Of a stretch of 9,089 nt of DNA, positions 5,711 to 9,089 are shown piece by piece (within the stretch, counting starts at the first letter, position 1; the number at the start of each line of letters is the position of its first letter). The notes under the pieces are model-generated. The model worked only from the letters and a program-made list of their open reading frames with translations, was not told where the DNA came from and searched no databases. This DNA comes from JADHUC01 sp964617665 (GTDB lineage: Bacteria > Planctomycetota > Planctomycetia > Pirellulales > Pirellulaceae): assembly GCA_964617665.1 (NCBI GenBank), contig CAZUAH010000559.1, forward strand, positions 1-9,089, in the 5' to 3' direction. A program made the position numbers and the translations under genes.

Positions 5711-6550
5711 TCACGAGATTTCAAACTCGAACCGCGAGCCAACGTGGCAAGGGATGCACCGGTCTGGGAATGCGTTCCATAGGGCTGCAACTGCGGCCCT
5801 GCCGGTGCAGTGGGCCGGGCCGAGGCACTTGACGTCTAACCGCCGCAGATCCTCGATCGTTCGGCCCAGGCGTTCGCTAGATGCGTCCACCAAGTGCATG
5901 CCGCCGAGCACGGCGCGAATGGGCCTGTGGTCGGTAAGAGATCGGATGTAGCGCAACGTGTTGATCACGCCGGCGTGGGCGCAGCCGAGTAGTACCACGG
6001 TCCCGCCGTCCGTCTCGAAGAATAGTGCTTGGTCGTCGACAATTGGGTCCGGCTGGCGGAAGTCACGATCAAGGAAGAAGGGTCCGCCTGTGTCCTCAAA
6101 ACTTGTAACACGTGGGATGGGACCGGTTGCGGTCAGGCCGTTCAAAACCGACGTCGGCTTTTCTGTCTTGATCCACAGATCGAAACGTTGACGCATCGCT
6201 CGCTCGGCCGAATAGGGGATTCCGATTTCCTTGACAGCGCCGTTCTTGCCTTTCGCGAATCTTGGCGTTAGGACCTCCGGATGGGCGAAGACCGCGCAGC
6301 GTTGATTGTCGCGAAGTGCTTCGGACAAACCGCCTGTGTGATCGTAGTGGCCATGACTCAAGACAACCGCGTCTGCCTCGTACAGAGGTATTTCCAGCTT
6401 GTACGCATTGCCGGCCAATACCACGCCTTGGCCACTGTCGAAGAGCACGGTTTGCTGGCCGAATTCAATCCAGTAAGCCAAACCATGCTCGGCCAGCACC
6501 CCAGGCCCTTCGGCCGTATTCTCCACAATCACTGTGAGTCGTACTTTCAT
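5711..6550 (-). CDS. Metallo-beta-lactamase-fold hydrolase (COG1237 type)
   Basis: This 279-residue cytoplasmic protein has the metallo-beta-lactamase core. The main metal motif is SHGHYDHTGG (His66, His68, Asp70, His71). Further likely ligands are His192 in LLGCAHAGVIN, His219 in LGGMHL and His247 in GPAHCTG. The GCAHAG and GGMHL signatures and the length place it with the COG1237/MJ0301 group. That group includes enzymes annotated as dihydropterin aminobenzene phosphate synthases, but most members have no proven reaction. The gene starts five bases after the second P-loop ATPase gene, with GGAG inside that gene's end, so the two are very probably coupled. Members of this group are often found next to COG1149 ATPases and DUF5320 proteins, as here, which points to a shared process rather than antibiotic resistance. 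Confidence 0.92.
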   Translation of the reverse strand: MKVRLTVIVENTAEGPGVLAEHGLAYWIEFGQQTVLFDSGQGVVLAGNAYKLEIPLYEADAVVLSHGHYDHTGGLSEALRDNQRCAVFAHPEVLTPRFAKGKNGAVKEIGIPYSAERAMRQRFDLWIKTEKPTSVLNGLTATGPIPRVTSFEDTGGPFFLDRDFRQPDPIVDDQALFFETDGGTVVLLGCAHAGVINTLRYIRSLTDHRPIRAVLGGMHLVDASSERLGRTIEDLRRLDVKCLGPAHCTGRAAVAALWNAFPDRCIPCHVGSRFEFEIS

Positions 6551-6555
6551 TCGGT

Positions 6556-7497
6556 CTATGTCTCCGCCAGTTGCATGAAACCGCTCGACCCTGCCGGGAC
6601 GCTCGTTTGTAGTGCCTCTTCAACCCTCTCCCAGATAGCACTGATCGCCGTTGCCGTCGGACCATTGGATGCTTCTATCACCGTGCTTCGGGCGATCTGC
6701 GCGCTGGTCACCGCTGGATCGTAGGGCACACGGCCCACTGGCGTTATGCCAAGTCCCCGAGCCAACTCCTCAAGACGGTCGGTCATCTCGTTGTTCAAAT
6801 CCGCCTTGTTCACCGTCATTTGGCCGGGCACGCCCAGCCTGCCCATCAGTTCGGCGACGCGACGGAAGTCGTGCAGGCCTGAGGCCGTAGGCTCGACGAC
6901 TACCAAGGCTAGACTTGCACCGGTCAGCGATGCGATCACTGGACAGCCAATTCCCGGCGAACCGTCACAAATAACCAGGTCCAAATCGTGCTGCCGCGCG
7001 ACCTGTTCGGCCGTTTGGCGGATTAGCGTCACGAGCTTCCCGGAGTTCTCCGCACCCACGCCTAGCCTGGCGTGCAACATCGGTCCGAAACGCGTGTCGG
7101 ACACAAACCATTGGCTAGCAACAACCGAGCCAAATTCGATCGCTTCTTCCGCGCAGTAGTACGAGCACACTCCGCATCCTTCGCAGGCCAACGGGTCGAC
7201 GCGAAATGTCTTGTCGACTCGCCCGTTGCCGGGGCCGTCGCAGTAGATTGCATCGAAACGGCACAGTTCCTCGCACTTACCGCAAGCCGTGCAGTGGCCG
7301 GGCTTGATACGTGCCTTGTTGCCCCCGATGAAGTCACTGCGACGCAGTACGCGAGGTTCCAGGACCAAGTGCAGATCTGCCGCATCGACATCGCAGTCCG
7401 CCAAGACCGCTCGTCCCGCGGCCAGTGCGGCAAACGACGCCACGATGGACGTTTTCCCCGTGCCTCCTTTGCCGCTTATGACGACGAGTTCTTTCAT
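6556..7497 (-). CDS. MinD-like P-loop ATPase with inserted ferredoxin domain (second copy)
   Basis: This 313-residue protein is of the COG1149 type: a SIMIBI/MinD-like ATPase in which a bacterial 2[4Fe-4S] ferredoxin module is inserted. The deviant Walker A is SGKGGTGKTS (8-17), with a DCDVDAADLH segment (34-43) and a DGSPGIGCP switch (178-186). The two cluster motifs are Cys69/72/75/79 (HCTACGKCEELC) and Cys105/108/111/115 (ACEGCGVCSYYC). Relatives of this fold (Mrp/NBP35, BchL/NifH) couple ATP use to Fe-S carriage or electron transfer, but COG1149 proteins have no settled function. The C-terminal ~20 residues (SVPAGSSGFMQLAET) extend beyond the first copy. Its start codon sits in an ATGA overlap with a 43-codon linker ORF rather than directly with the first ATPase gene. 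The MBL-fold gene follows after five bases. Confidence 0.93.
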   Translation of the reverse strand: MKELVVISGKGGTGKTSIVASFAALAAGRAVLADCDVDAADLHLVLEPRVLRRSDFIGGNKARIKPGHCTACGKCEELCRFDAIYCDGPGNGRVDKTFRVDPLACEGCGVCSYYCAEEAIEFGSVVASQWFVSDTRFGPMLHARLGVGAENSGKLVTLIRQTAEQVARQHDLDLVICDGSPGIGCPVIASLTGASLALVVVEPTASGLHDFRRVAELMGRLGVPGQMTVNKADLNNEMTDRLEELARGLGITPVGRVPYDPAVTSAQIARSTVIEASNGPTATAISAIWERVEEALQTSVPAGSSGFMQLAET

Positions 7498-7625
7498 GAC
7501 TTCTCCGTAGTCTCGATGGGGCGCAACCGGTCGCCTGCTCTTCGTAGCTGAATTCGCAAGAATTCAGTTGTCGCGATACCCAAATCCGGCTGAATTCTTG
7601 CGAATCCAGCTACAAGTTCTTTCAT
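7494..7625 (-). CDS. 43-residue linker ORF created by the junction duplication
   Basis: The frame begins MKELVAGFARIQ, copying the second ATPase's first five residues, then reads through the palindromic element and ends RPIETTEKS, echoing the first ATPase's VIETAEMS. It overlaps the upstream stop and the downstream start as ATGA at both ends, so ribosomes could pass through it to keep the two ATPase genes coupled. The residues between are a translation of repeat DNA and resemble no family. It is probably a by-product of the duplication and insertion rather than a functional protein, but it may well be translated. Confidence 0.35.
   Translation of the reverse strand: MKELVAGFARIQPDLGIATTEFLRIQLRRAGDRLRPIETTEKS
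7544..7613. repeat. 70-bp palindromic REP/MITE-like element
   Basis: The 24-base arms 7544-7567 and 7590-7613 are inverted copies with one mismatch, around a 22-base spacer. Each arm is itself a hairpin: ctgaattc-gcaa-gaattcag in the left arm on the plus strand, and in the right arm, read on the minus strand, the same with one change (ctggattc). The four-base loop gcaa is a GNRA tetraloop. In transcripts it could fold as two short hairpins or one long stem. No transposase lies in the window, and no second copy is seen within it. Structure and size fit a REP sequence or a miniature inverted-repeat element mobilised in trans. It sits inside a translated operon without breaking translation. Confidence 0.7.
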
Positions 7626-8473
7626 GACATCTCCGCAGTCTCTATCACGCTGGCAAGCAGTTTCTCGAACCGCTGCTGATATCCAGGAACGGCCTCGCAC
7701 GCCAATTCTCCGCGAGAATAGGCTTCTGCGACGATGCGATCGTCTGGAATCTCGCCCAGCACAGGAATTCGTGCTTGCTCGCAATACTGTCGCACCTCGC
7801 CGTTCCCCAAATCCGCACGGTTGATAACGACACCTAGCGGGAGTCTCAGCGCCCGAACCATTTCGACCGCCAATTTGAGGTCGTTGAGACCAAACGGCGT
7901 TGGTTCGGTTACCAGGACAACCAGATCGCTTTCACGTGCGGCCTCGACGACGGGACACGATGTGCCTGGCGGTGCATCTAACACCACCAGGTCTTCCTCT
8001 GGAGCTGCCTGCTTGACCGCATGGATCGCCGGTGGACTCATGTGCTCGCCCACGTTCAGAATCCCGTCCACAAAGCCAATAGGGCCGCTTGTTCCGGTCC
8101 GCAATCGTCCGATGGGGCGCGTAATCTCGCGAATCGCGCCCGTCGGACAGACCAGCGAGCAGCCACCGCACCCGTGGCAGAGTTCAGGAAAAACCAACGG
8201 TGATTCGCCCACACAGACAATGGCACTGTACTGACAGATCTCGCCGCACTCGCCGCATTGTGTGCAACGAGTGGCATCGACCACCGGAACTTGTTTCCCA
8301 ACAGTGCGTTCCTCGGAGATTTCAGGCTTCAGGAATATCGCACCATTCGGCTCTTCCACATCGCAATCGAGGTAAGTCACGCGGGAACTGGTGCGCGAAG
8401 CGACATAGGCCAGGTTTGTTGCCACCGTGGTCTTGCCTGTTCCGCCCTTGCCGCTTGCTACGACAATACGCAT
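7622..8473 (-). CDS. MinD-like P-loop ATPase with inserted ferredoxin domain (first copy)
   Basis: This 283-residue COG1149-type protein is paralogous to the next gene. The deviant Walker A is SGKGGTGKTT (7-16), followed by LDCDVEEPN (35-43) and the DAPPGTSCP switch (166-174). The ferredoxin insertion carries Cys70/73/76/80 (RCTQCGECGEIC) and Cys99/102/105/109 (LCHGCGGCSLVC), the 2x CxxCxxCxxxC spacing of a 2[4Fe-4S] module. VINRADLG (216-223) is the typical base-recognition strand. Paired COG1149 genes are common and may form a heterodimer, since this fold works as a dimer with ATP at the interface. A role in Fe-S or metallocofactor handling or ATP-gated electron transfer is plausible from the fold but unproven. 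It starts 24 bases after the DUF5320 gene with AAGGA upstream of its ATG. Its stop codon lies inside the duplicated junction. Confidence 0.93.
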   Translation of the reverse strand: MRIVVASGKGGTGKTTVATNLAYVASRTSSRVTYLDCDVEEPNGAIFLKPEISEERTVGKQVPVVDATRCTQCGECGEICQYSAIVCVGESPLVFPELCHGCGGCSLVCPTGAIREITRPIGRLRTGTSGPIGFVDGILNVGEHMSPPAIHAVKQAAPEEDLVVLDAPPGTSCPVVEAARESDLVVLVTEPTPFGLNDLKLAVEMVRALRLPLGVVINRADLGNGEVRQYCEQARIPVLGEIPDDRIVAEAYSRGELACEAVPGYQQRFEKLLASVIETAEMS

Positions 8474-8497
8474 GACTTGTCCTTGCTCCCACTACGT

Positions 8498-8911
8498 TCA
8501 GGAAAGCTGCGCGTCACTACCCTCAGCAGCAGCCTTCTTCGCTTGGCTTTCTAGTTCGACGATGCGTTCTCGGATTCCGTCAAGCGTACGGCATAGCGTT
8601 TCTGCTTGCTGCTTGAGCGCATCGAGTTCCTCGTCCTGGGCCACCGTCGGTGGAGTGGACGATGCGGGTGGTGTGGCTGCGACGTCAGACATTTCATCGG
8701 CCGGCTGCTGCCAGCCTGGGACGTCGGTGGCGTTAAACCTGTTTCGCCGACCGCGTCTTCGTCCTCGGCCACCTCCGTTTCCTCCACCGCCAGATCCGCG
8801 GCCTCCCGCACGACTGACGAAGCCACCTGTCGTATTCCCTGCACAGTAACCTGCTGCGCGTCCTGTCATTGGGCCCATTCCGCCAGGGCCTGTTTTGTCT
8901 CCTCGTGGCAT
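8498..8911 (-). CDS. DUF5320-type small protein
   Basis: This 137-residue protein begins MPRGDKTGPGGMGPMTGRA with GYCAG after it, the signature N-terminus of DUF5320 proteins. It is followed by a Gly/Arg-rich stretch (36-58) ending GRRRGRRNRF, a Pro/Ala/Thr linker (70-92) and a predicted coiled coil at about 93-130 (EELDALKQQAETL, RIVELESQAKK). The coiled coil suggests self-association, and the Arg-rich region could bind nucleic acid or a partner. No enzymatic motif is visible, and the function of DUF5320 is unknown. These small proteins are regularly found with COG1149 ATPases and NifX/NifB-like proteins in anaerobes. The start was set by AAAGGAGG 7 nt upstream rather than an in-frame extension to 9004. 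It is the first gene seen in the operon, though more could lie beyond the contig end. Confidence 0.88.
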   Translation of the reverse strand: MPRGDKTGPGGMGPMTGRAAGYCAGNTTGGFVSRAGGRGSGGGGNGGGRGRRRGRRNRFNATDVPGWQQPADEMSDVAATPPASSTPPTVAQDEELDALKQQAETLCRTLDGIRERIVELESQAKKAAAEGSDAQLS

Positions 8912-8918
8912 GATTATG

Positions 8919-8926
8919 CCTCCTTT
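8919..8926 (-). promoter_or_regulatory. Strong ribosome binding site fixing the DUF5320 start
   Basis: AAAGGAGG on the minus strand lies 7 nt before the ATG at 8909-8911, a near-perfect Shine-Dalgarno sequence. It excludes the 31-codon upstream extension of the frame. No convincing -35/-10 pair is seen in 8912-9035, so the operon promoter is not identified. A pair of competing short inverted repeats (cagctc/gagctg and gccag/ctggc, 8958-8983) lies in this leader. Confidence 0.6.
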
Positions 8927-9035
8927 TTGTAAAACGACTGTTTGACTTTGCATTGGCCCCCTGCCAGCTCGTCTGGCGGGAGCTGACGTTTGCACAGCTA
9001 ACACGGCAGCGCCTTCCCATTCTTACCTCGTCGGT

Positions 9036-9089
<54 letters not shown>

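Larger units (their letters stand above)
7484..7642 (-). repeat. 31-bp direct repeat duplicating the ATPase stop/start junction
   Basis: Copies at 7484-7514 and 7612-7642 agree at 28 of 31 bases and are offset by 128 bases. Each copy carries the end of an ORF (Ile-Glu-Thr-x-Glu-x-Ser-stop) overlapping, as ATGA, a start that reads Met-Lys-Glu-Leu-Val. The right copy is the true end of the first ATPase gene, and the left copy is the true start of the second. The junction was therefore duplicated, and a palindromic element now lies between the copies. Confidence 0.85.

Noticed and set aside
5711..6550. Beta-lactamase resistance gene
   Set aside because: The fold is shared, but the GCAHAG and GGMHL motifs and the gene context place it in the COG1237 group, not among antibiotic-degrading enzymes.
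8952..8971. Sigma-54 promoter-like TGGCAG...ATGCA upstream of the DUF5320 gene
   Set aside because: The GG and GC elements are separated by 12 bases instead of the required 10, and the -12 element lacks TTGC.

Overview
The window looks like the end of a contig from a member of the Planctomycetota, probably Pirellulales-like or a relative. The evidence is the DUF1559-type prepilin at the left edge, with the TLVELLVVIAIIG core followed by AAREAARRAQ that is hugely expanded in that phylum. A Cys-rich secreted protein next to it is of a kind I associate with the same group. Every supported gene lies on the minus strand, so transcription runs from right to left. The last ~54 bases at the right are almost pure G and are most likely a sequencing or assembly artefact.

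Right part (8911 down to 2825): a tightly packed, probably single transcription unit. In order it holds a DUF5320-type small protein, two tandem MinD-like P-loop ATPases that each carry an inserted two-cluster ferredoxin domain (COG1149 type), a metallo-beta-lactamase-fold hydrolase (COG1237 type), a small secreted protein with a Gly/Arg/Trp-rich tail, a TsaA/TrmO-like domain behind an N-terminal signal or anchor, and a FAD/NAD(P)H CoA-disulfide/persulfide reductase fused to a rhodanese domain. The DUF5320, COG1149 and COG1237 genes are a known kind of neighbourhood in anaerobes, often near NifX/NifB-like FeMo-cofactor proteins. The addition of a persulfide reductase, a secreted protein and an exported TsaA suggests a sulfur/persulfide or Fe-S/metal handling module. 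This role is inferred from context.

Between the two ATPase genes the original ATGA stop/start junction has been duplicated (31-bp direct repeat, 28 identities). A 70-bp palindromic element, made of nested hairpins with a GCAA tetraloop, sits between the copies. This leaves a 43-codon in-frame linker ORF that keeps both stop/start overlaps.

Middle (2824 down to 2488): 337 bases with no convincing full-length gene. They hold a 15-codon ORF overlapping the reductase stop codon, then two hairpins that could mark the 3' end of the large operon, and a third inverted repeat.

Left part: a Tat-exported C_GCAxxG_C_C redox protein and a YgeA-like aspartate/glutamate racemase form a second unit. A Cys-rich secreted protein follows, with its own TATAAT box, and then the truncated prepilin gene. 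No rRNA, tRNA, CRISPR array, transposase or integrase was seen.
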